A stretch of 6,839 nt of DNA from Candidatus Omnitrophota bacterium (lineage in GTDB: Bacteria; Omnitrophota; Gorgyraeia; S143-82), in the NCBI GenBank assembly GCA_027034965.1, contig JALVWL010000227.1:1-6839 (forward strand). The letters are read 5' to 3'. Below, one piece after another: positions 1-5,790 of the stretch. Numbering within the stretch: position 1 is the first letter of the stretch; each line of letters starts with the position of its first letter. A program made the translations under genes and the position numbers. Under the pieces are notes generated by a model. That model worked only from the letters and a program-made list of their open reading frames with translations, ran no database searches and had not been told where the DNA came from.

Positions 1-10
1 CATCTTAATA

Positions 11-29
11 CCCTATTGCATAATTTAGG
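11..29 (+). repeat. 19-bp direct repeat, copy 1
   Basis: CCCTATTGCATAATTTAGG is identical to bases 4840-4858 and in the same orientation. This copy lies just beyond the stop codon of the export-protein gene (stop at 36-38), at the left edge of the window. Flanking bases are not conserved between copies (CTTAATA before this one, TTTCAAT before the other). The terminal tetramers CCTA and TAGG are inverted complements. A 19-bp exact match is very unlikely by chance in a window of this size. Confidence 0.85.
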
Positions 30-35
30 CTAATG

Positions 36-782
36 TTAGTCGTTTATATCAGCCACGTCCTTTACCACTGCCGCCTTATAAAATGGACTCACTATCTTAT
101 CTATCACACGCGAGATCTTGCTCACCGCAAGGGTAGGGACATAGATGATATCGCCCGGTCTTAACATATAATTTTCGTCAAGAACACCCTCATAGAGGAT
201 CTTACATATATCAACCTTACGCACATAGACCTTATCATCCATTGGTCTTATCAGACGCGTCCCCCGCATACCTGCATCAGAGGTCACCAATCCAGCCGCA
301 ATAATGGCATCCCTTACCGACATCCCCGCCCCTTTCATAGGGTACTTTCCAGGCTTCCCCACTTCGCCCATTACATATATATACTTACTCTTGAAATCCA
401 GTATCCTCACCATAACCTGGGGCTGATGTATATACTCAGCAAGCAACCCTTTAATCTTATCCCTGACCTCTTCCTTTGTCAGGCCTTCCACGCCTATATC
501 TCCTATGTACTGATACTGGATCTTTCCCTCTGGACTGACCGTAAACTGCCCGCTAAACTCCGGATGCCCCTGGACATCTATCTGGATCACATCGTCCTTG
601 CCCAGGGTATAGGGTTCAACATCAAAACCAAAAACCTCATTATCTTTATCCAGATATACAATCGTATATCGCCTCTTTTCTGCCTTACTAGAAAGTCCGT
701 CCTCCTGCGTATCAAGAGCAAACCCCACCCCCGAAAATAAAAACAATCCGCCCAACATCACCAAGCCTATCTTACGAAACAT
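36..782 (-). CDS. Wza-type polysaccharide export protein (Poly_export + one SLBB domain)
   Basis: This is a 248-residue protein of the Wza/OtnA/GumB-like polysaccharide biosynthesis/export family, which forms or gates the outer-membrane/periplasmic channel for exopolysaccharide or capsule. Residues 1-22 look like a signal peptide (FRK, a hydrophobic run, then GVGFA before LDTQ). A Poly_export domain follows at about 54-128 (YTLGKDDVIQIDV; VSPEGKIQYQYIGDIGVEGLT), then one SLBB fold at about 132-218 (IYVMGEVGKPGKYPM; LRPGDIIYVP). There is no lipobox cysteine; the only Cys is residue 193, so unlike E. coli Wza it is probably not a lipoprotein. I chose the ATG at 782 because GGAGG lies just upstream (about 789-793) and the signal peptide follows at once. 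The frame stays open to an ATG at 827, but that lies inside the upstream gene. It is the last visible gene of the four-gene operon, 16 bp after the radical SAM gene. The polysaccharide and any synthase partner are not visible. Confidence 0.88.
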   Translation of the reverse strand: MFRKIGLVMLGGLFLFSGVGFALDTQEDGLSSKAEKRRYTIVYLDKDNEVFGFDVEPYTLGKDDVIQIDVQGHPEFSGQFTVSPEGKIQYQYIGDIGVEGLTKEEVRDKIKGLLAEYIHQPQVMVRILDFKSKYIYVMGEVGKPGKYPMKGAGMSVRDAIIAAGLVTSDAGMRGTRLIRPMDDKVYVRKVDICKILYEGVLDENYMLRPGDIIYVPTLAVSKISRVIDKIVSPFYKAAVVKDVADIND

Positions 783-786
783 CTCT

Positions 787-795
787 CTACCTCCA
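787..795 (-). promoter_or_regulatory. Ribosome binding site that fixes the export-protein start
   Basis: Read on the minus strand, GGAGGTAGAGAG directly precedes the ATG at 782. This is a near-perfect Shine-Dalgarno core (GGAGG) with 6 to 7 bases of spacing. It lies in the 16-bp gap after the radical SAM stop codon and argues for the 248-residue protein over a form 15 residues longer. Confidence 0.75.
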
Positions 796-798
796 TTT

Positions 799-1839
799 TC
801 ATAAATCCATCCCCTCCATAACCGCAACTGTGTACGGAAGGGTGCACTGCCTGCATATGCTCATCTCCTTATATCTACCATTCCAGTGCAGGTCACGCAA
901 GGACTGCAAATGCTCTCCTACCCATATATCATGCAGACTGTCCTTATTCGCATTCCCCAACAGGCATCCGGCCTCGTAATCCCCACAACAGGGCGTAATC
1001 CGGCCATCCCACCATACAAATAACCTCTGCCAGAGCTGGGCACATATAAAATCGTCTCTCATCTCAACAGGCTTGCTTATATACCGCTTCTCAGCATCCG
1101 GGTCCTTGCCCATATAGTTAACATAGTTCACATAAGTCACCAGATCCACTCCCCTCTCCATCCAAAAGTTGTAGAACTCATCGACCTCATCGAGATTGTC
1201 CCGCATCTTCACCATAGAAACGCGAATGCAGGGTCTCTTTAGTCCCTTTTTCCTCCTCAACGCAATAAAGTCCTCTACATTCCTCACCACATCCTCAAAC
1301 CTGGCCCCTATTCTTATCGCCTCATATTTCTCCTTTTTTATTGAGTCAAAAGAGATAATAACCCGGTCAACCCCACTGTCTATTATCCTCTCTGCAAGCT
1401 CGCCCTCCAACAACACTCCATTGGTATTAAACTGGACATCCACAACCCCCTTCTTTTTTGCATAGGCAATCATCTTGGCTATATCCTTATGCAACAGGGG
1501 TTCTCCAAGGTAATTTAGCTTCACTGCATAAAGCCCGTATTCGGCCCCCTCATCTATACACTTCCTGAAAAGATCCCAGGACATAAAACCCAACCTACTA
1601 TTCTCTTTCCCCTCAAAATCAACCAGCGTCCTGTAACACATAGGACAACGGAGATTGCAATACGAAGACACCTCCAGATCAAGATTCAAAGGAAAGTCCT
1701 CCACTATATTCTTTTTTGGATTCTCCTCCCATTTGCGTCTATACTCCCAATATCTCTCAGGCAAATCCTGCTCACACTCAAGCACCTCTCTATCCCTGAC
1801 CTCTTCATAAGTGGGATTAATCTTTACCTCTTTCTCCAT
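799..1839 (-). CDS. Radical SAM/SPASM-domain protein of unknown substrate
   Basis: This is a radical S-adenosylmethionine enzyme. In the 348-residue numbering from the ATG at 1845, the cluster motif CNLRCPMC gives Cys63, Cys67 and Cys70 for the [4Fe-4S]-SAM cluster. A GEP motif (114-116) and beta strands such as VQFNTNG and RVIISFDS fit the partial TIM barrel. The C-terminus (about 268-334) carries Cys268, Cys286, Cys287, Cys294, Cys331 and Cys334, the pattern of a SPASM/twitch domain holding auxiliary iron-sulfur clusters. Such proteins modify peptides, sugars or other small molecules; nothing here identifies the substrate. It lies 16 bp ahead of the export protein, so a role in surface glycan or another exported product is plausible but inferred. 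The start is uncertain: GAGAGGGG (1847-1854) is only 1 base from the ATG at 1845 but 7 from an in-frame ATG at 1839, which I prefer; the difference is two residues. Confidence 0.87.
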   Translation of the reverse strand: MEKEVKINPTYEEVRDREVLECEQDLPERYWEYRRKWEENPKKNIVEDFPLNLDLEVSSYCNLRCPMCYRTLVDFEGKENSRLGFMSWDLFRKCIDEGAEYGLYAVKLNYLGEPLLHKDIAKMIAYAKKKGVVDVQFNTNGVLLEGELAERIIDSGVDRVIISFDSIKKEKYEAIRIGARFEDVVRNVEDFIALRRKKGLKRPCIRVSMVKMRDNLDEVDEFYNFWMERGVDLVTYVNYVNYMGKDPDAEKRYISKPVEMRDDFICAQLWQRLFVWWDGRITPCCGDYEAGCLLGNANKDSLHDIWVGEHLQSLRDLHWNGRYKEMSICRQCTLPYTVAVMEGMDL

Positions 1840-1864
1840 AGACATACCCCTCTCTTATCCCTGT

Positions 1865-3448
1865 TTACAATCCACCCCTACTTCCCCGCCTTTTAAACAG
1901 CTCCAGTATCATAAATAATGAGAGAAACAGCAGGACAATCCCGATCGTCAGCAACAAATTCTCACCCTTATCAAAGAACTCAATTGACTTTTTCGTCAAT
2001 GCCGCCAGTATCGTGACATAACTAAACACCGATATAAGAAAGACAAATCCTGCCTTTTTCTTTCTATAGGCCAGGAAACTGGCTATCAGGAGCAAGACCA
2101 TGGCAGCTATCAACTGATTAGCAGCCCCAAACAACGGCCAAACCGCCCTCCACTTTCCAGAAAGTGCCAGGACAGCAGCTGGCACAACCACTATAAGGGA
2201 AGTAATCCACCTATTTCTTATACCAGTTATCTCCTCGGTTATATACCTACCTATCCTGGTAGCCGTATCCAGTGTCGTCAAGACAAAGGCATTCAACATA
2301 ATCACTGCAAACGACTTCCCCCAATCTCCCAAGACAGTCCTGGTCAGCTGGCCAAAGCCCACAGAAAAGGCCTCTATAGGTCCTCCAGACTTCAATACAC
2401 TGACAAACTCATCCATTGAAGAGAATCCCACAATAATCGCAAAGACCGCCAATAATGCCAGCGCCCCCTCCGCTAGCATAGCTAGGTAGACCACATACCT
2501 GGCATGCCCTTCATTAGAAATCTGCCTGGCAGTAGTACCGCTCGCTATCAAGGAATGGAAACCAGATACCGCGCCACAGGCAACCACGATAAAGAGCATA
2601 GGCCAGAAGTCTAGAGGCGCCTCCATCGTGGTTTCAGGCAGCTTTATAACTGGATGAGACGAAAACAGACCAATATAGCCGATTATGAGGCCAAAAAACA
2701 ACAGATAAGAAGACAAATAATCGCGAGGTTGAAGAAGGTAATGCACAGGGACAACCGATGCGATAAGGGCATATAGCAACAGAATGATAACCCACAATGC
2801 CAGGGGATCATCACCCACAAACCTCACAGGCAAAAACTGCCCCATCACTATAAGCAGGACAAAAAATCCCAGACCCACAAAAGTCACAGGCAGAAGGGCC
2901 ATCTGCCTCTTATTCATCAAAAACCCAACCAACACCGCCACCAATATCAATCCCAAGGAAGGCAAGACTATCTCAGGCCCCTCTATAAATGTCTTTGCCG
3001 AAACAGAGGCGAAGACCGCTACCACCAAAACCAGTGCAAACCAGAGAAATATAGCAAAGACCCGCCTCGCACGTGCAGAGATAACCCCTTCTGCAACCTC
3101 AGCAATAGTCCTGCCCCCAAACCTCAGCGAAAGCATAAGGGAACCAAAATCATGTAATCCTCCCACAAATACCGAACCAATCACCACCCACCAGTATACA
3201 GGGACCCATCCCCACAAACTCACTGCCAGCACAGGCCCAATAATAGGGGCAGCACCGGCAATCGAGGCGAAATGGTGCCCAAACAATACCGGCCACCTAG
3301 CAGGGACAGAATCTACTCCATCTGACTTCTGCGTAGCAGGGGTAGGATTAGAGACGTCCATATCAAAAAGCCGTTCCAGAAGCCGGGCATAAAAAGAGAA
3401 TCCCAAAAAGAAAAACCCAAAAGCCAGGACAATCAGGAAGAAAACCAT
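1865..3448 (-). CDS. cstA: CstA-family carbon starvation transporter (short form)
   Basis: This 527-residue polytopic membrane protein belongs to the CstA family; characterised E. coli members (CstA, BtsT) are linked to pyruvate/proton symport and peptide uptake under nutrient limitation. Hallmarks visible in order are GHHFASIAGAAPIIGP (57-72), GGLHDFGSL (96-104), LLQPRDYLSSYLL (238-250), CGAVSGFHSLIASGTTARQI (291-310), LTTLDTATRIGRY (390-402) and WPLFGAANQLIAA (437-449). The rest is mostly hydrophobic membrane segments, ending in a basic cytoplasmic tail (FKRRGSRGG). It is well short of the roughly 700-residue E. coli proteins but resembles the shorter bacterial clade; both CstA regions are present, so it does not look truncated. 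The start at 3448 is supported by GGGAGG, which lies within the last codons of the upstream phosphomutase gene. The gap is 4 bp, so translation is probably coupled. The substrate cannot be read from sequence. Confidence 0.9.
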   Translation of the reverse strand: MVFFLIVLAFGFFFLGFSFYARLLERLFDMDVSNPTPATQKSDGVDSVPARWPVLFGHHFASIAGAAPIIGPVLAVSLWGWVPVYWWVVIGSVFVGGLHDFGSLMLSLRFGGRTIAEVAEGVISARARRVFAIFLWFALVLVVAVFASVSAKTFIEGPEIVLPSLGLILVAVLVGFLMNKRQMALLPVTFVGLGFFVLLIVMGQFLPVRFVGDDPLALWVIILLLYALIASVVPVHYLLQPRDYLSSYLLFFGLIIGYIGLFSSHPVIKLPETTMEAPLDFWPMLFIVVACGAVSGFHSLIASGTTARQISNEGHARYVVYLAMLAEGALALLAVFAIIVGFSSMDEFVSVLKSGGPIEAFSVGFGQLTRTVLGDWGKSFAVIMLNAFVLTTLDTATRIGRYITEEITGIRNRWITSLIVVVPAAVLALSGKWRAVWPLFGAANQLIAAMVLLLIASFLAYRKKKAGFVFLISVFSYVTILAALTKKSIEFFDKGENLLLTIGIVLLFLSLFMILELFKRRGSRGGL

Positions 3449-3452
3449 AAAC

Positions 3453-3463
3453 CTACCTCCCGA
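3453..3463 (-). promoter_or_regulatory. cstA ribosome binding site embedded in the apgM 3' end
   Basis: The minus strand reads GGG AGG TAG, the last two sense codons and the stop of the phosphomutase gene, followed by GTTT and the cstA ATG at 3448. GGGAGG is therefore the cstA Shine-Dalgarno sequence, with about 7 bases of spacing. Ribosomes finishing apgM sit on the cstA start signal, so coupling of the two genes is likely. Confidence 0.7.
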
Positions 3464-4652
3464 TAAACCGCCTAAACAGCTCCGGCCCCGAAGGCAAAAA
3501 CAGGCCAGAGGCCTGACAGGCCTTCTCTGAATATTGGCTGGCAGAATCCGAAGAAATCCCCTCGCCCCATATTACAAAACCCACCGGTTCAGAACTATGC
3601 GTCCTTATGGAAAGAGGTGTTGGATGATCAGGTGAGACCAGTATTCTGACACCCTCTTTTCCCTCAAACTCTTTCAAAAACCTCGCTACAATTATATGGT
3701 CAAACCGCTCTATTGCCCGTATCTTCTCATCGAGATGCCCGTTATGGCCCGCCTCATCAGGTGCCTCCAGATGTATCATAACAAAATCGCAGCTCTTCAA
3801 GGCATCCACACCATAATCAGCCTTCGCCTTATAATTCGTGTCGTAATATCCAGTAGCGCCCGGCACATCTATAATCTCCAGGCCTACCTTACGACCAAGC
3901 CCCTTCAACAAGTCAACCGCAGATATCATAGCACCGCTTATACCATATCTATCCCTAAAAGAAGGCATATCCTTGGCCACGCCCTGTCCCCACAACCATA
4001 TCATCGTCGCAGGATTCTCCTTTAGATCAACACGGACCTTATTGACATCACTAGCCGACAGGACAGCTACCGAATCCTCCATCAAGCGAACCAATACAGA
4101 GGCCGCCTCTTCATTTCCCCTTGGCATATACTCATCGATATCCTGCCCAATTATGTTATGTGGAGGCGTGCAGACAACATCCAGAAAAGAAGCAGGATCT
4201 CTTGTCTTGATAATCAGGAGATGGCGATAACTGGTACCCGTATAAAACCTGAACTCCGGGCCAAATGCATTATTGAGATCATCTATAAGGTACTCTGCCT
4301 CATAAGTCGATATATGACCGGCACTATAGTCCACCATCTTACCGTCGTACACAGTTACCAGATTACACCTAAAGGCAACCTCATCCTTCCCAATCGAGAC
4401 CCCTATATTAGCGGCCTCGAGAGGGGCCCTGCCAGAATAGAACTCCTCAGGTGGATAACCCAACAGACTCATATTGGCCACATCGCTAGCAGGAGAAAAA
4501 CCATCCGGCACAGTCCTGACCATACCGACGATTCCCTCCCTGGCAAGCCTGTCCATATTAGGCGTATCCGCTACCTCCAGGGGAGTTCGGCCATTTAATT
4601 CTCCAAGAGGCCTATCCCAAGCCCCATCTGGAACCAGAAGAATATATTTCAT
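3453..4652 (-). CDS. apgM: Cofactor-independent phosphoglycerate mutase (ApgM type) or proposed homoserine kinase
   Basis: This 399-residue protein belongs to the alkaline-phosphatase superfamily, archaeal-type cofactor-independent phosphoglycerate mutase branch. Key positions visible are Asp9 (LLVPDG, metal), Ser56 in SPASDVANMSLLGY (phospho-acceptor serine), Asp299 and His303 in EAPDEAGH, Asp342-His343 in PDHPTP, and His352. The motifs IWLWGQG (218-224) and PGATGYYDTNYKAKA (264-278) match the bacterial subgroup that I recall being annotated either as cofactor-independent phosphoglycerate mutase (2-/3-phosphoglycerate interconversion) or as a proposed homoserine kinase because of threonine-gene neighbours. 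No threonine gene is visible here, so the choice is open; the metal and serine set looks complete. The length is normal for the group. The start at 4652 gives the standard MKYILLVPDG opening, with a modest GGGG Shine-Dalgarno about 6-7 bases upstream. It is the first gene of the operon and its stop codon overlaps the cstA ribosome binding site. Confidence 0.88.
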   Translation of the reverse strand: MKYILLVPDGAWDRPLGELNGRTPLEVADTPNMDRLAREGIVGMVRTVPDGFSPASDVANMSLLGYPPEEFYSGRAPLEAANIGVSIGKDEVAFRCNLVTVYDGKMVDYSAGHISTYEAEYLIDDLNNAFGPEFRFYTGTSYRHLLIIKTRDPASFLDVVCTPPHNIIGQDIDEYMPRGNEEAASVLVRLMEDSVAVLSASDVNKVRVDLKENPATMIWLWGQGVAKDMPSFRDRYGISGAMISAVDLLKGLGRKVGLEIIDVPGATGYYDTNYKAKADYGVDALKSCDFVMIHLEAPDEAGHNGHLDEKIRAIERFDHIIVARFLKEFEGKEGVRILVSPDHPTPLSIRTHSSEPVGFVIWGEGISSDSASQYSEKACQASGLFLPSGPELFRRFIGR

Positions 4653-4693
4653 ATACTACCCCGCAAAAGTAACCCATTCTCACAACAAAATAA

Positions 4694-4721
4694 CTCAAAA
4701 CTCAAATCTCAAAAGTCAAAA
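4694..4721. repeat. Four tandem heptamers (consensus CTCAAAA; TTTTGAG on minus strand)
   Basis: The bases read CTCAAAA, CTCAAAT, CTCAAAA, GTCAAAA without interruption, a 28-bp array of period 7 with two substitutions from consensus. It lies 42-69 bases upstream of the apgM start. On the minus strand the last-listed unit contains TTGACT, close to a -35 hexamer, but no good -10 follows at 16-18 bases. It resembles the short tandemly repeated heptamers known between genes in some bacterial lineages (for example cyanobacterial STRR sequences), without shared sequence. Confidence 0.75.
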
Positions 4722-4742
4722 CCACAGCATTTTAATCAAGGA

Positions 4743-4812
4743 TGGAGAAAAGAGAATGAAGTATGAAGGATTTTTATTTAGTAATATATTTTCTTCCCTT
4801 CTCTATGCTCCA
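4743..4812 (+). repeat. Dispersed repeat element A (imperfect inverted repeat)
   Basis: The left part (4744-4782) matches the reverse complement of 6801-6839 at 36 of 39 positions. The right part (4799-4812) matches the reverse complement of 6753-6766 at 13 of 14. The two ends are also imperfect inverted repeats of each other (TGGAGAAAAGAGAA at the left against TGGAGCATAGAGAA read back from the right), so a transcript could fold into an imperfect hairpin with an A/T-rich loop. The conserved ends with a variable middle (16 bases here, 34 in element B) suggest a family of dispersed intergenic elements, MITE-like or REP-like. No target-site duplication is obvious. Confidence 0.75.
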
Positions 4813-4839
4813 CCCTCTATCTCTAATTTTAATTTCAAT

Positions 4840-4858
4840 CCCTATTGCATAATTTAGG
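4840..4858 (+). repeat. 19-bp direct repeat, copy 2
   Basis: This is the second exact copy of CCCTATTGCATAATTTAGG, 4,829 bp to the right of the first. The two copies bracket the whole apgM-cstA-radical SAM-export protein operon. It lies 28 bases past the right end of the imperfect inverted repeat and about 33 bases before the tRNA-Ala -10 element, so it is outside the likely core tRNA promoter. Confidence 0.85.
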
Positions 4859-4890
4859 TTTATATAATATCATACTAAAAAATCGAGCGA

Positions 4891-4899
4891 TGTTATAAT
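4891..4899 (+). promoter_or_regulatory. Extended -10 promoter for tRNA-Ala
   Basis: TGTTATAAT is an exact extended -10 (TGn followed by TATAAT at 4894-4899) for a sigma-70-type factor. No good -35 is present at the expected distance (about 4871-4876 reads CATACT), which the extended -10 could offset. Transcription would start near 4906, leaving a leader of roughly 24 bases before the mature tRNA 5' end at 4930. Confidence 0.6.
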
Positions 4900-4929
4900 A
4901 CAATTTTCAAGCCAACCAGAGAGAAAAAT

Positions 4930-5002
4930 GGGCCAGTAGCTCAGTTGGGAGAGCGCCACGTTCGCAACGTGGAAGTCGGGGGTTCGAATCCCCTCTGGTC
5001 CA
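4930..5002 (+). tRNA. tRNA-Ala, anticodon CGC
   Basis: All four stems fold. The acceptor arm GGGCCAG (4930-4936) pairs with CTGGTCC (4995-5001), including the G3-U70 wobble (4932 with 4999) that is the alanine identity element. The D stem is GCTC/GAGC (4939-4942 with 4951-4954). The anticodon stem CCACG/CGTGG encloses loop TTCGCAA with anticodon CGC at 4963-4965, which reads codon GCG. The T stem is 4978-4982 with 4990-4994 (one G-U pair) around loop TTCGAAT. The discriminator base is A (5002). The next bases are CG, so the 3' CCA is not encoded and must be added after transcription. It is the only plus-strand gene in the window and converges on the permease gene, whose stop begins 14 bases beyond. 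No rho-independent terminator is visible in between. Confidence 0.96.
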
Positions 5003-5016
5003 CGTATATCATTGTC

Positions 5017-5790
5017 TTAGCTTGCAAACAGATAGAACAAGGCCACGGCCAGGAGCAAGGCCCCTATATAGCGCCTAAACCGCCTCCTATCCAGTCTCAC
5101 GCCAACACGCGCCCCTACAGCCGAGCCAACAATAACCGTAAGCACATAAACCAACACATCAGAGGATAACACAATATGCCCAACTGCCCTATGCCCCAGA
5201 AGCCCGCTTATCGCAGTAAAACCCACCATAAGCCCTGATGTAGCAGCCGCTATCTTCACAGGTATTCCTAGAAACAGCACCATCACAGGAACCTTAATTA
5301 TCCCACCCCCTATACCCAGAAGCCCTGCCATAGCACCTGCAAAGAACATAAAAGCCGCCCCAAAGACAAATCGCAGCCCCTTCTCTCTAATCGCCTCTTT
5401 AAAATCAAACTCACTATGAGAGGAATCTTTTACCCATCCAAAGAACATAGACGTCCCGCTCAAAGATACCAATATTATAAAAAACACCCTGGCCCACTCC
5501 GTAGGGATAAAATACGAGACAACCCCGCCAAAGAATGCCCCCAAAATAGTCGGCAACTCTATCAGCAGAAACAATGGCCAAGAAATCAGCCGCGCCCTAT
5601 GATAGACAAAGACCACTGTCAAGGCCGAGAAAAATATAAGCAGCTGGCTAAGTGCCACTGATGTATAAAAATCATATCCAGTCGAATTAAATAGCGGCAC
5701 ATAAACAGCACCACCGCCCTGTCCAAACATCGGGAAGACAAGAGAGACCACAAAAACCAGGAGATTAGTGGGCATGTGGATGAGCTGCAT
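5017..5790 (-). CDS. TauE/SafE-family (DUF81) membrane permease
   Basis: This 257-residue integral membrane protein belongs to the sulfite exporter TauE/SafE family, whose members export or import sulfur-containing organic anions and related small anions; most are uncharacterised. The typical internal duplication is visible: each half has a glycine-rich re-entrant motif, GQGGGAVYVPL (23-33) and GLLGIGGGIIKVPVM (156-170), the second followed by AAATSGLMVGFTAISGLLGH (181-200). A charged loop (about 121-140) separates the halves, and the protein ends with a basic segment and a last hydrophobic helix (241-255). The length is normal. The ATG at 5790 is preceded by AGG about six bases upstream; an internal ATG at 5775 has no such signal. 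The gene overlaps the 3' end of xerC by 26 bp in another frame, so the two are probably co-transcribed and coupled. The substrate is unknown, and a sulfur role here rests only on the family name. Confidence 0.88.
   Translation of the reverse strand: MQLIHMPTNLLVFVVSLVFPMFGQGGGAVYVPLFNSTGYDFYTSVALSQLLIFFSALTVVFVYHRARLISWPLFLLIELPTILGAFFGGVVSYFIPTEWARVFFIILVSLSGTSMFFGWVKDSSHSEFDFKEAIREKGLRFVFGAAFMFFAGAMAGLLGIGGGIIKVPVMVLFLGIPVKIAAATSGLMVGFTAISGLLGHRAVGHIVLSSDVLVYVLTVIVGSAVGARVGVRLDRRRFRRYIGALLLAVALFYLFAS

Larger units (their letters stand above)
4653..4929. other. Repeat-rich intergenic region between the apgM operon and tRNA-Ala
   Basis: I see no protein gene in this 277-base spacer. Going right from the apgM start it contains four tandem heptamers (4694-4721), an imperfect inverted repeat (4743-4812) with a copy at the right window edge, a 19-bp sequence identical to 11-29 (4840-4858), and the tRNA promoter (4891-4899). 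The minus-strand promoter for the apgM operon should lie here too, but I found no convincing -35/-10 pair. The stretch is distinctly A+T-rich compared with the genes. Confidence 0.7.

Noticed and set aside
783..827. A 15-residue N-terminal extension of the export protein from an upstream ATG
   Set aside because: It would overlap the radical SAM gene and bury the signal peptide. The ATG at 782 has a strong GGAGG at the right distance.
2784..3392. A 202-codon open frame on the plus strand
   Set aside because: It is antisense to cstA, whose motifs are unmistakable. The translated sequence is rich in Thr/Pro/Asn without any family pattern.
4694..4721. CRISPR-like array
   Set aside because: Units are 7 bases with no spacers, and there are no cas genes.
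4158..4857. Plus-strand open frames antisense to apgM and its upstream region
   Set aside because: They are shadows of the apgM coding sequence, with no start signals or protein-family features.
4845..4868. TTGCAT and TATAAT as a -35/-10 pair within the second 19-bp repeat
   Set aside because: The spacing is only 12 bases, too short for a sigma-70 promoter. The extended -10 at 4891-4899 fits the tRNA better.
4930..5002. tRNA-Ala as an attachment site for a genomic island driven by the nearby recombinase
   Set aside because: No second copy of the tRNA 3' end is seen in the window, and the recombinase looks like housekeeping XerC rather than an island integrase.
4945..5169. A plus-strand open frame of 74 codons spanning the tRNA
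   Set aside because: It starts inside the tRNA-Ala and continues antisense to the permease gene; no ribosome binding site or recognisable protein.
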